Of a DNA stretch of 64,000 bases, positions 25,475-35,069 are shown one piece after another. Both the position numbers and the translations under genes were made by a program. The notes under the pieces are model-generated. The model was not told the origin of the DNA and made no database searches. It saw only the letters and a program-made list of their open reading frames with translations. Numbering within the stretch: position 1 is the stretch's first letter; the number at the start of each line of letters is the position of its first letter. The DNA comes from JAGNZR01 sp051646055 (lineage in GTDB: Bacteria > Fusobacteriota > Fusobacteriia > Fusobacteriales > Fusobacteriaceae), in assembly GCA_051646055.1 (NCBI GenBank), contig JBOFCM010000189.1:1-64000 (forward strand). The letters run 5' to 3'.

Positions 25475-27367
25475 ATGCAAAAATTTGATGTAATAGTTGT
25501 AGGAGCCGGACATGCAGGGTGTGAAGCTGCACTGGCTGCTGCCAGAATGGGAATGAAAACAGCTATATTTACCATAACTTTAGATAATATAGGGACTATG
25601 TCCTGCAATCCTTCTCTAGGAGGTCCTGCAAAATCTCATCTTGTAAAAGAGATAGACGCTTTGGGGGGCGAAATTGGAAGAAATATAGATAAAACTTTTA
25701 TTCAGATAAGAGTTCTTAACACTAAAAAAGGTCCTGCAGTACGTTCTTTGAGAGCACAGGCGGATAAACAGCTCTACAGAATGGAAATGAAAAAAACTAT
25801 AGAAAATTGTGAAAATCTGGAAACTATCCAGGGAATCGTCACAGAAGTTGTAGTAGAAAATGGAAAAGCGGTAGGAATAAAAACAAAAGAGGGAGTTACT
25901 TATGAGGGGAAAACAGTAATAATAGCTGCTGGAACCTTTATGAGAGGACTTATACATATAGGAGAAAATCAGTTTAAAGGTGGGAGAATGGGAGAGCTTT
26001 CTTCAGAAGAACTTCCAGTGTCCCTGGCAGCTACAGGTCTTAGAATGGGAAGATTTAAAACTGGAACTCCAGCAAGAATAGATGCAAGAACAATCGATTA
26101 CTCCAAAATAGAGGAACAGCCTGGAGATGATACACTTCTTAAATTTTCTAACAGAACAGATGATAGAGAAGTTATCGGAAGGAAACAGATATCATGTCAT
26201 ATAGTATTTACTAATCCAGATGTTCATAAAACTATAACAGATAATAAAGACAGATCTCCTCTTTTTAATGGTGCAATAGCAGGAACAGGACCAAGATACT
26301 GCCCTTCGATTGAGGACAAAGTTTACAGATATGCAGAGAAGGACAGGCATCATCTTTTTTTAGAAAAAGAGGGATATGATACTAACGAAGTATATATAAG
26401 TGGCTTTTCAACATCTCTTCCTACTGATGTCCAGTATGAGATGCTGAGAAAAATACCAGGTCTTGAAAACTCAAAAATAATGAGATATGGATATGCAATA
26501 GAATATGATTATGTGGATCCTCAGGAACTAAAATATTCTTTGGAAACAAAAAAAGTTGAAAATCTTTTCTTAGCAGGTCAGATAAATGGAACTTCAGGAT
26601 ATGAAGAAGCAGCTTCTCAAGGAATAATTGCAGGTATAAATGCCGTAAGAAAAATTGAGGGAAAAGATCCTGTGGTTTTAGACAGAGCAGAATCATATAT
26701 AGGAACGTTGATTGATGACCTGGTATCTAAGGGGACCAATGAACCATATAGAATGTTCACAGCAAGAAGCGAGTACAGACTTCACTTAAGGGAGGACAAT
26801 GCAGATCTGAGATTATCTAAAACTGGATATGAAATTGGACTTCTCTCTAAAAGTGATTATGAAAGAGTCTTAGAAAAAGAGAGAAATGTTAACGAAATAA
26901 TAGAAAAACTGAAGTATCAGCACGTAGGAAGCAGAAATGAAAGAGTAAACGAAGTACTTACGAGAGCAGGGGAACCAGAAATAAGATCTGGGCTTACGCT
27001 TTTCGAGATACTCAGACGTCCAGATGTGACCTATAGAGATATAAAATATATAGCGGAAATTATAGAAAATTTCCAACTGGGAAATTTTGCTGATGATACA
27101 GAATATCAGGCGGAAGTTCAGGTTAAATATTCAGGATATATTGAAAAATCTTTGAAGATGATAGAGAAGCATAAAAATTTAGAGAATAAAAAAATTCCTC
27201 AGGATTTAGATTATGATTCTATAGGAAGTATACCTAAGGAAGCTAAAGATAAACTGAAAGCGGTAAGACCTATGAATATCGGTCAGGCCTCTAGAATATC
27301 GGGAGTTTCCCCAGCAGATATCCAGGTGCTGTTGATTCATTTAAAATTAAAGGAGAACCAGGGATGA
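25475..27367 (+). CDS. mnmG: tRNA uridine-5-carboxymethylaminomethyl synthesis enzyme MnmG (GidA)
   Basis: A 630-residue FAD enzyme that, with MnmE, puts the cmnm5 group on U34 of tRNAs. The FAD site VVGAGHAGCEAALAAARMG is at residues 8-26, followed by the family blocks TMSCNPSLGGPAKSHLV, IAAGTFMRGLIHIG, and YCPSIEDKVYRYAEKDRH. The C-terminal helical GidA_assoc domain ends in ASRISGVSPADIQVLLIHL. The length matches the family. mnmE is not in the window. Start ATG 25475 has TGGAGG; its stop overlaps the rsmG start (ATGA) by 4 bases, the common mnmG-rsmG pairing. Confidence 0.96.
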   Translation: MQKFDVIVVGAGHAGCEAALAAARMGMKTAIFTITLDNIGTMSCNPSLGGPAKSHLVKEIDALGGEIGRNIDKTFIQIRVLNTKKGPAVRSLRAQADKQLYRMEMKKTIENCENLETIQGIVTEVVVENGKAVGIKTKEGVTYEGKTVIIAAGTFMRGLIHIGENQFKGGRMGELSSEELPVSLAATGLRMGRFKTGTPARIDARTIDYSKIEEQPGDDTLLKFSNRTDDREVIGRKQISCHIVFTNPDVHKTITDNKDRSPLFNGAIAGTGPRYCPSIEDKVYRYAEKDRHHLFLEKEGYDTNEVYISGFSTSLPTDVQYEMLRKIPGLENSKIMRYGYAIEYDYVDPQELKYSLETKKVENLFLAGQINGTSGYEEAASQGIIAGINAVRKIEGKDPVVLDRAESYIGTLIDDLVSKGTNEPYRMFTARSEYRLHLREDNADLRLSKTGYEIGLLSKSDYERVLEKERNVNEIIEKLKYQHVGSRNERVNEVLTRAGEPEIRSGLTLFEILRRPDVTYRDIKYIAEIIENFQLGNFADDTEYQAEVQVKYSGYIEKSLKMIEKHKNLENKKIPQDLDYDSIGSIPKEAKDKLKAVRPMNIGQASRISGVSPADIQVLLIHLKLKENQG

Positions 27368-28068
27368 GAGATTATTTGAAAAAAGGAATTGAGATTATAG
27401 GAGCAGAGAGAATAGATGAAGCTAAAATAGATAATCTTATGAAATACTTAAAGCTCCTTACAGAGTATAATGCACATACAAATCTTACAGCCATAAGGGA
27501 TGAGAAAGAGATGCTGGAAAAGCATTTTATAGATTCTCTTCTTCTCCAGAATTATATTCAGAAGGAAGATAAAAACGCTATGGATATAGGAACAGGTGCT
27601 GGCTTTCCAGGAATGGTACTGGCAATTTGTAATCCCCATATAAAATTCACTCTCATGGATTCGGTTGGAAAAAAGACAAAATTTTTAGAGTATGTAAAAG
27701 AACAGCTTAATCTAGAAAATGTAGAAGTTATAAATATGAGGGCTGAAGAATTTATAAATGATGAAAATCGTGAATCTTATGATTTGGGACTTTGCAGAGG
27801 AGTATCACAGCTTCCTACAATCTTAGAATATATGATACCTTTCTTAAAAACTCAAGGAAGGTTTCTTATACAGAAAAGTCCTGATACTGGGGAAGAGGCT
27901 AAGGCGTCCAATGCACTTGAAATACTTAACAGCACCATTGAGGCAGAATACAATTTGAACTTACCCTACTGTAAGGATGGAAGAAAAGTTATAATTGTCA
28001 GAAAAATAGGGATCACAGATAAAAAATACCCGAGAAAAACAGGTATTCCACTAAAAAGACCACTGTAG
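27364..28068 (+). CDS. rsmG: 16S rRNA (guanine527-N7)-methyltransferase RsmG
   Basis: A 234-residue SAM methyltransferase (GidB) that methylates G527 of 16S rRNA. LLTEYNAHTNLTAIRD and HFIDSLLL are the N-terminal family motifs; AMDIGTGAGFPGMVLAI is the SAM loop; LCRGVSQLPTILEYMIPFL follows (commonly SRAVA in others, here CRGVS). The C-terminus is slightly longer than usual and basic. It starts with the 4-base overlap to mnmG. Confidence 0.94.
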   Translation: MRDYLKKGIEIIGAERIDEAKIDNLMKYLKLLTEYNAHTNLTAIRDEKEMLEKHFIDSLLLQNYIQKEDKNAMDIGTGAGFPGMVLAICNPHIKFTLMDSVGKKTKFLEYVKEQLNLENVEVINMRAEEFINDENRESYDLGLCRGVSQLPTILEYMIPFLKTQGRFLIQKSPDTGEEAKASNALEILNSTIEAEYNLNLPYCKDGRKVIIVRKIGITDKKYPRKTGIPLKRPL

Positions 28069-28098
28069 TATAATGAAAAAAATAGGGAGGTGAGCAGA

Positions 28099-31000
28099 GT
28101 GAAAAAAGTGATAAGAGGAATAAAAAACATAGTAAGAGATAGCAGAGTAAGAGCTCTGCTCTCTCTTTTTTTTATTTTTACAGGAATAGCAGTTACAGCT
28201 ATAATGAACTTGGGATATACAGTGGCACTTATATTATCTCTGGCACTGAAGCCTACTTTTCATATAGAGGAGATAAAATTTTTAGAATGGGGAAAAATAG
28301 CTGGAAAAAATATTGAATTGATATATGAAAATCAAAAAATAGTGGCGGCACCCAATGTATATATTGAATATGAAATTAAGGGCCCGGTTAAAGACTGGCT
28401 TAAGAAAATAAGTGTTGAAAATCCTGAAGTTTTAATAGAAAGAAAAGACTCGGATGTAAATATAGTAAGGGCTTTTTCAACTGGAGGAAGTGGAAAAAGT
28501 GGAACAGGAGTCCCACTTGGAATAATAGAAGTAGATGGTGGGAATCTGACCTTTAGAGATCTCTCTTATGAGGTGCCTATTGAAAAAAAACTTGAAAAAA
28601 TTCAAGGATATGTGAGTTTTGATAGAGTTGAAGGAATAGATCTTCTTTTTTCAGGAGAAGATGGAAATGAGAAAGCTACTTATAGTTTTAATAATCTTAC
28701 AGAAGATTATGATATGAATATTAAATTGGAAAATATACAGATAGATACATCTCTTCTTCAGTACGGTTATTATTACGAACCTATACAGTATAAGGGTGGA
28801 AGAGTGGATTTGGATCTCACAATCTCTCCAAGAGGATTAGAGGGATCTGCCAATTTAAGAGAGGCTACCATAGAATATGCAGATTTTTTGCAACCAATTG
28901 AAAATGTAAATGGAAAAGTCAGTTTTTTAGGAAAAAAAATACTCATAAAAGCTGATTTTGAAATTTTTTCTCAAAAGAAAAAATTTGATCTAGATTTTGA
29001 TTTCGAGAATGGAATGGATGCAAAGATAAATTTGGGGAAAATGAGTATGTCCCAACTCCAAAATTACAAGCTTTTAAAAGATATACCTCTAAATAAAATT
29101 CCTATGGATGTTGAAAATCTTGCGGTGATTTTGAAGTTAGATAGTGAGAGTAAATTTTCATTGGGTGTAGATTATATTTTTTCAGATGGAGATTTTGGGC
29201 AATTTCAGCTTAAAAATGCTAGGGGAGGCCTAATCTATTCTGAGGAAGATGTAAAATTTGATTTTCTTAAAGCTGAAGGATTCTTAAATGGACTTAAAAA
29301 AGATATTTCTATATCTGGAAAATTAAAAAATGAACAGTTGGGAATAGAGTATCAGATAGAAAATTTTCAGGGAGAAGTGAACCTTTTCTTTTCAGAGGAG
29401 TACTTGAGATTTATAAGTAAAAAAGGGATAGTGAAGGGAGAAGGACTTTTTGATTACGAAAGTAAAATCCTTTCTATGATAGGTGATGAAAGTCAAATAC
29501 AGGAAATATCAGACCCGCTCATCATATATGATATAAAAAACACAAATCTAGAATCTTTCCAAGGTGAATGGGCACTGGATTTGTTGGGAGTTGCTACTCT
29601 GAAATTGATAGGAACTGGAGAAAATAATGAGATATATTTTAATGAAATACAGGTGCTGCAGGCAGATAAAAGAGTATTGCTTGGAGAGGGAGAACTGGAT
29701 ATATCTAAGATGTATTATCATTTAAGTTATGAAAGTGAAAATTTTGAGTATAATTATCCCTTGGATGGGGAAGTGCTAGGGATTAAAATTAATTCGGTTG
29801 GGGATTTGAAAGGAAGCGGAAAAGAGTTTAGATTTGATTCCGAAGGAACAGTAGAAAGTATAAATTATGGAAAGTATGGGGTAAATGGATTGAAATATAG
29901 TTTGAAATTAGATCAGAATAAGCTTCAAATTCTGAATGTTTCGAATAATATTTTGACAATAAATGGTAATTATAATATAATTCAAAGGGAATTATATCTA
30001 GATTATGAGATGAGAAACCTTAAGAATGATTACCTGAAAATAGATGATATCAGGTTTAATATTGGAGAGGGGAGAGGATATTTCAGAAAAAATGGAGAGG
30101 GGATTCGTGCTGAGCTGGATTTGAGTGACTCGAAAATATATCTTTTTGAGGAAAATTCTTTAGGAATCCAAGGTAAGATTTTATATGATAACGGACTTAT
30201 GAGCTGGAAAAATTTAACTTTGAATAAAAACTCAAAAACATCGGGTCAGTATGACCTAGAAACTTTAGAGTATTCTCTGACAGCCAACATTTTTGAAACC
30301 AATCTTTCGCAGTATATTCAGGATAAAAATTTTAAGTACAGGCTTATTGGACAATTTTCAGCTGTAGGAACTAGAAAATCCATAGAAGCTAAAGGTCTTT
30401 TTACAGTGGATGATCTTTTTTTTAAAGGAGAAAGAGTAGGAAAATTAAAAGGGAACTTGACATACAGTGGAGAAGACTTTTTAAAAGGTGTATTAGGAAT
30501 AGAGAGGATAGATTTTATAAGATACAGAGAACCTGTTTTTGGAATAACGGGAAAGATAGATTTAGAATCAGAAATGATAAATCTGAATCTAGATGAAAAA
30601 AATATTTCGATAGAATCTGTGTATAAAGAATCTCCTTTTAAAGGTGAATTCTCTCTCAAAAGTAATATGGTAGGAAATTTTAATGAACCTAAATTTTCGT
30701 TTCAAATCGATTCAAAAAAAGTTACTGTAGAGGATTTTAAATTTTATAATATAAATTTAGGAGTAAATGGGGATTTCCAAAAGATTTATATAGACGATCT
30801 TAGTTTTAACTACTTAGAAAATAAGATGGAAATAAAGGGGTATTACGACATAAAAAATTCTCAGTACCTTGTAAAATTAGATTCCAAAGAGATAGATCTC
30901 AATTTTTTAAATCTTTTAGCAAAAAAGTCACCTGTAAAAGAGATTGGTGGAGAAGCAGGAATGAATCTCACTCTCTCTAACCGTGAAAATCATGGAAGCT

Positions 31001-32436
31001 TTAGAGGAGAAGGAATATCGTTTTCCCTGGATGAATCCAGGATAAAAGGCGAAAATATCGATTTTGATCTCTCGTTGACAGGAAAAAGAATAGAAATTAA
31101 AAATTTATCTGGAAAAATAAACAATGGAACAGGAGAAATAGCTGGATATTTCAATATTCCATCTCTTTTAGAGATAAATCAGAATTCTGATTTTTATAAG
31201 AAGCTAGATTATAATCTTTCTATGAAACTGAAAGAAGTGGATTATAGTTTGGGGAAAGAATTGAGAATGCTTTTAAATTCAGAACTGAAATTTTCTGAAA
31301 ATAAACTTTCTGGAAAAATCGATTTTATAGAGGGAGATATAAAAGGTATCCCTGGAATTGGTGAAGGAATATCGGTTTTGGGAATTTTAAAAAAAATAAT
31401 ACTAACAGCGATTCCAGTGAGGTTCGGAGAGAGAGAATCTGTTGATGAGGAGTACGAAAGCGAGATTGCAGCAGCTCAGGAGATGGGAGTAGATTTAGAT
31501 TTTAAAATCATAAAAGGCATAAATGTGGATATTCCAAATATTTGGAATATCTTAGAAGAGATAAAAGGAAAAGTAATCGGTGGAGGAAAACTTTCCGGAC
31601 AGCTGAACAAACTCAATTTTATAGGTCAGATTGAGGTTGATAAGGGAGAGTTTATTCTAGGAGAAAATGATTTCAAAATTTCTACAGGAAGGCTTGTATT
31701 TAATGATCTTGAAGATTACCTTCCTAATTTGAATCCTATACTTAGCTTTGAAGCTAAATCTCCAGTTGAAAATACAGAGATATCCCTTACAGGAGAGATA
31801 AAATCTTTGAATTTTAGAATAAAAAATAATAATCAGTCTTCTTCAGGAACGTTAGCTTCGCTATTTAACTCTGAAGAGAGATATAGTGAAGAAAATAATA
31901 GAATAGGGCCATCGGCAACTATTATAAAAAACCTTTTAGGAGCACAGCTTACCAATTCTTTTCTTTCTCCCACATCAAGGGCACTGAAGAAAATTTTCGG
32001 ATTATCCAAACTGAGAATAACTGCTGATATAACAGATACGTTTAGTGATCTAGAGTCAGAGGGAGATAAAAATAACCAGACGAATTTTAACTTCGGAATA
32101 AAAATTGTCGCTGAAGATAAAATATACAAAGATAAACTTTTTGTAGTGGCAGATGCGAGAATAACTGGAGCTAGTGACGAAGAAAACAAAAGGAGCAGGT
32201 ATAGTGGATACAATAATTTCGATAGATATAGTGCGGGATTAGAGTACAGATATACTGAAGGTCAATCCTTGGGAATCGGGGTTCAAAATGAAGGTGAAGA
32301 TGGTTATGGCAGCGAAAATCAAAAAATAAAAAAAGAAAAATTAAATTATTATATTGACTTTAAGATAGAGAAAAAGTATGATAGTCTTATGGAAATATAT
32401 ACAGGGATAATAAAAAATATTCTCCCTAAAAAATAG
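28099..32436 (+). CDS. tamB: TamB-like inner-membrane-anchored translocation and assembly protein
   Basis: A very long (1445-residue) protein with one N-terminal membrane anchor (residues about 15-50) and an otherwise beta-rich body of weak repeats (FSGE..., LKNxxL..., INGNYN..., ISGKLKN...). The C-terminal region (about 1130-1440) matches the DUF490/TamB domain, including VIGGGKLSGQLNKLNFIGQI and GEFILGENDF. TamB is an AsmA-like bridge for lipid and protein transfer to the outer membrane. I use GTG 28099 since GGAGG at 28086-28090 is 8 bases upstream; GTG 28090 would overlap the binding site. It is directly followed by bamA, the order found in other diderms. Confidence 0.88.
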   Translation: MKKVIRGIKNIVRDSRVRALLSLFFIFTGIAVTAIMNLGYTVALILSLALKPTFHIEEIKFLEWGKIAGKNIELIYENQKIVAAPNVYIEYEIKGPVKDWLKKISVENPEVLIERKDSDVNIVRAFSTGGSGKSGTGVPLGIIEVDGGNLTFRDLSYEVPIEKKLEKIQGYVSFDRVEGIDLLFSGEDGNEKATYSFNNLTEDYDMNIKLENIQIDTSLLQYGYYYEPIQYKGGRVDLDLTISPRGLEGSANLREATIEYADFLQPIENVNGKVSFLGKKILIKADFEIFSQKKKFDLDFDFENGMDAKINLGKMSMSQLQNYKLLKDIPLNKIPMDVENLAVILKLDSESKFSLGVDYIFSDGDFGQFQLKNARGGLIYSEEDVKFDFLKAEGFLNGLKKDISISGKLKNEQLGIEYQIENFQGEVNLFFSEEYLRFISKKGIVKGEGLFDYESKILSMIGDESQIQEISDPLIIYDIKNTNLESFQGEWALDLLGVATLKLIGTGENNEIYFNEIQVLQADKRVLLGEGELDISKMYYHLSYESENFEYNYPLDGEVLGIKINSVGDLKGSGKEFRFDSEGTVESINYGKYGVNGLKYSLKLDQNKLQILNVSNNILTINGNYNIIQRELYLDYEMRNLKNDYLKIDDIRFNIGEGRGYFRKNGEGIRAELDLSDSKIYLFEENSLGIQGKILYDNGLMSWKNLTLNKNSKTSGQYDLETLEYSLTANIFETNLSQYIQDKNFKYRLIGQFSAVGTRKSIEAKGLFTVDDLFFKGERVGKLKGNLTYSGEDFLKGVLGIERIDFIRYREPVFGITGKIDLESEMINLNLDEKNISIESVYKESPFKGEFSLKSNMVGNFNEPKFSFQIDSKKVTVEDFKFYNINLGVNGDFQKIYIDDLSFNYLENKMEIKGYYDIKNSQYLVKLDSKEIDLNFLNLLAKKSPVKEIGGEAGMNLTLSNRENHGSFRGEGISFSLDESRIKGENIDFDLSLTGKRIEIKNLSGKINNGTGEIAGYFNIPSLLEINQNSDFYKKLDYNLSMKLKEVDYSLGKELRMLLNSELKFSENKLSGKIDFIEGDIKGIPGIGEGISVLGILKKIILTAIPVRFGERESVDEEYESEIAAAQEMGVDLDFKIIKGINVDIPNIWNILEEIKGKVIGGGKLSGQLNKLNFIGQIEVDKGEFILGENDFKISTGRLVFNDLEDYLPNLNPILSFEAKSPVENTEISLTGEIKSLNFRIKNNNQSSSGTLASLFNSEERYSEENNRIGPSATIIKNLLGAQLTNSFLSPTSRALKKIFGLSKLRITADITDTFSDLESEGDKNNQTNFNFGIKIVAEDKIYKDKLFVVADARITGASDEENKRSRYSGYNNFDRYSAGLEYRYTEGQSLGIGVQNEGEDGYGSENQKIKKEKLNYYIDFKIEKKYDSLMEIYTGIIKNILPKK

Positions 32437-32468
32437 AAAAGAACAAACAAAAGGATGGAGGACAGTCA

Positions 32469-34514
32469 ATGAAAAAGTGTTTAACCTTTCTTCTAGGGGC
32501 ACTACTTTCTATAGGATCTTTTGCAGAAGAGACATTAAAAGATAATTATAATGTTCAGAGCATAGAAATTTTAGAAAACAGCGAGATACCGGAAGAAGTA
32601 CTTACTAATTTAATGGGAACTAAAATAGGAGATAAATTTTCTACAGAAAAGCTTATATCTGATTATAACAAGATTATAAAAGAGGGTTATGCAGAGGAAT
32701 TGTCTATATTTCCTAAAATATTTGATGGTGGAGTTAAAGTAGTAGTACAGATAAAAGAGAAGAAAGATGTAAAAAAAATACTTAACGATAAAGGTATAAT
32801 TCCAAATAGCGATAGAGATAGAGTGGATACAACTCTTATTGTTTCCAATATAAAAATCCAAGGAATAAAGAATTTGTCTTCAGATGCCATGAAGTCTCTT
32901 CTTCCAATAAAAACAGGAGGATATTTTTCTGAAAGAAAGATAAAAGAGGGGCAGAGAGCTCTTCTTGGAACGGGATATTTTAGAAATGTAGAATATAGAA
33001 TTATAGAAAATACAGATAAAATATCTGTGGAATACTATGTCTTAGAAAATCCTGTACTTAATGGAATAAATATCATTGGAAATACAGTACAATCAACAGA
33101 TACACTGTTATCCACAATGAAAACCAAGCCTGGAGAAGTATTTAGCATAAAAACTATTCAGGAAGATAGGGATAGAATATTGAGCAAGTATTATGATGCA
33201 GGGTATATTCTTGCAGAGATAACGGATATCGATATAAATAACAATCTGGAGCTTGAATTCATAATCAGTGAAGGAGTTGTCAGAGATATTCAATATAAAA
33301 AAATGGTCACTAAGCAGAAAGGTGAAAGAAGAAAACCGACAGATGATATATTGAAGACAAAAGACTTTGTAATTGAAAGAGAAGTTGAGATGAAGTCTGG
33401 AGAGGTATTCAATGTAAATGCATATGATGAAACTTCTAAAAATCTTATGAGAACAGGACACTTTAAAAATGTTAAATATGATGCTAATTCTATACCTGGG
33501 GATCCTGATGGTAGAAGTCTAGTGTTGCTTATAGATGAAGAGAGAACAGCTTCGCTTCAAGGAGCCATATCTTACGGATCAGAAGTTGGTCTTTTGGGAA
33601 TGCTTGCAGTTAAGGACACTAACTGGGATGGAAGAGGTCAGAATCTAGGAATCAGTTTTGAGAAATCTGATGAAGATTATTCAAATCTTTCAATTGACTT
33701 TTATGACCCTTGGATAAAGGGTACTGACAGACTTTCATGGGGATGGAATCTCTATAAAACAACATCTGAGATAAGTGACAGTGTTCTTTTCAATGAAATT
33801 GAAACTGTAGGTGGAAAAGTTACCATAGGTAAAGGATTGACTAAATATACGAGATTGTCCCTAGGAACAAAGTTAGAGCATATAACTGAAATTTCTGTAG
33901 ATGGAGATGAAACTGACAAATACCAACTTTGGAGTCTCTTCCCTTCCATTACTTACGACACTAGAAATAACTATCTAAATGCCACTTCAGGAGAATTTGC
34001 AAAACTTCAGCTGGAAGGCGGTTATGCTGGTGGAAATAATGCAGACACTTTTGGAAATATAACTCTTGAACTTAGAAAATACCATAGAGGATTCTTTAAA
34101 AATAATACAATGGCCTATAGAATAAACTCGGGTATCATGACTATGACAACAAAAGAATCTCAAAGATTCTGGGTTGGAGGAAGTTCTCTGAGAGGTTATG
34201 AAGGAGGATTCTTCCAAGGAACTCAGAAGCTTGTAGGTACTATAGAAAATAGAACTCAGATTAATGACGTTGTAGGGTTTGTACTTTTTGCAGATATAGG
34301 AAGAGCATGGAAACAAAACGGAAGAGATCCAGGATATATAGAAACAGGGCGTGATAAAGAGTTTCCAGATGAGATAGCTACAGCAGCAGGTGTAGGGCTT
34401 AGACTGAATACTCCTATAGGTCCCTTAAGATTTGATTTCGGATGGCCTGTAGGAAAAAAAGTAGATGGAGCAGATGGAATGCAGTTTTTCTTTAATATGG
34501 GACACTCTTTCTAG
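32469..34514 (+). CDS. bamA: BamA/Omp85 outer-membrane assembly factor
   Basis: A 681-residue Omp85 protein. A signal peptide (residues 1 to about 20) is followed by POTRA repeats (about residues 25-330; NVQSIEILENSEIPEEVL, VSNIKIQGIKNLSSDAMK, GINIIGNTVQSTDTLL and later ones) and a C-terminal 16-strand beta-barrel. In the barrel, RFWVGGSSLRGYEGG is the conserved (V)RG(Y/F) loop-6 motif and NTPIGPLRFDFGWPVG is the family strand. The chain ends in the aromatic GHSF signal. It is about 130 residues shorter than E. coli BamA, so fewer POTRAs are likely. It folds beta-barrels into the outer membrane. GGAGG lies upstream of ATG 32469. Confidence 0.93.
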   Translation: MKKCLTFLLGALLSIGSFAEETLKDNYNVQSIEILENSEIPEEVLTNLMGTKIGDKFSTEKLISDYNKIIKEGYAEELSIFPKIFDGGVKVVVQIKEKKDVKKILNDKGIIPNSDRDRVDTTLIVSNIKIQGIKNLSSDAMKSLLPIKTGGYFSERKIKEGQRALLGTGYFRNVEYRIIENTDKISVEYYVLENPVLNGINIIGNTVQSTDTLLSTMKTKPGEVFSIKTIQEDRDRILSKYYDAGYILAEITDIDINNNLELEFIISEGVVRDIQYKKMVTKQKGERRKPTDDILKTKDFVIEREVEMKSGEVFNVNAYDETSKNLMRTGHFKNVKYDANSIPGDPDGRSLVLLIDEERTASLQGAISYGSEVGLLGMLAVKDTNWDGRGQNLGISFEKSDEDYSNLSIDFYDPWIKGTDRLSWGWNLYKTTSEISDSVLFNEIETVGGKVTIGKGLTKYTRLSLGTKLEHITEISVDGDETDKYQLWSLFPSITYDTRNNYLNATSGEFAKLQLEGGYAGGNNADTFGNITLELRKYHRGFFKNNTMAYRINSGIMTMTTKESQRFWVGGSSLRGYEGGFFQGTQKLVGTIENRTQINDVVGFVLFADIGRAWKQNGRDPGYIETGRDKEFPDEIATAAGVGLRLNTPIGPLRFDFGWPVGKKVDGADGMQFFFNMGHSF

Positions 34515-34566
34515 TAGCAACATAAAAAGCAAGTAAATATTTTATAATAGTGGAGGTATAATTAAT

Positions 34567-35049
34567 ATGAAAAAAATAATGATGTTAGCATTGACAGTAG
34601 CGATTTCAACCTCAGCTTTAGCTGTGAAAGTAGGATATGTAAATAGTGAGGAAGTTTTTAGAAAATATTCTAAAACTCAGACTCTTCAAGAAAATCTTAC
34701 AAAGGAAAAGAACAGATTAGAGGGAGAGATAAAAAAGAAAGAAGTTACTCTTCAGAAAATGCAGGTAGAGTTACAAGCTAAAGGAGCGGCAGTAACTGAA
34801 GCTGAAAAAACGAAATTCCAGGGAGAGGTTGAAACTTTCCAGAAATTTATAAAAGATTCTCAGACTAAGTTAGGTAAAGAGGAAATGACAAGACTTCAAG
34901 AGATTGAGCAAGCTCTTAACAATGCCGTTAACAATGTAGCTAAGGGAGATAAGTTTGATTATGTTTTAGAAGCTGGAGCTGTAAAATTTGGTGGAGAAGA
35001 TATAACTGCTAAAGTCTTAACGGAACTTGAGAAAAATACAAAAAAATAA
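34567..35049 (+). CDS. skp: OmpH/Skp-family periplasmic chaperone
   Basis: A 160-residue protein with a signal peptide (ALTVAISTSALA) and a mature start KVGYVNSEEVFRKYSKT, the Skp/OmpH N-terminal strand. The central residues 45-125 are a charged coiled coil (ENLTKEKNRLEGEIKKKE...), and the C-terminus returns to the beta core (FDYVLEAGAVKFGGEDIT). Skp holds unfolded outer-membrane proteins for BamA. It sits between bamA and lpxD, the classical arrangement. GGAGGT is upstream of ATG 34567; TATAAT at 34543-34548 might be a weak promoter element. Confidence 0.9.
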   Translation: MKKIMMLALTVAISTSALAVKVGYVNSEEVFRKYSKTQTLQENLTKEKNRLEGEIKKKEVTLQKMQVELQAKGAAVTEAEKTKFQGEVETFQKFIKDSQTKLGKEEMTRLQEIEQALNNAVNNVAKGDKFDYVLEAGAVKFGGEDITAKVLTELEKNTKK

Positions 35050-35069
35050 TAGCAAGGGAGGGATTGAAT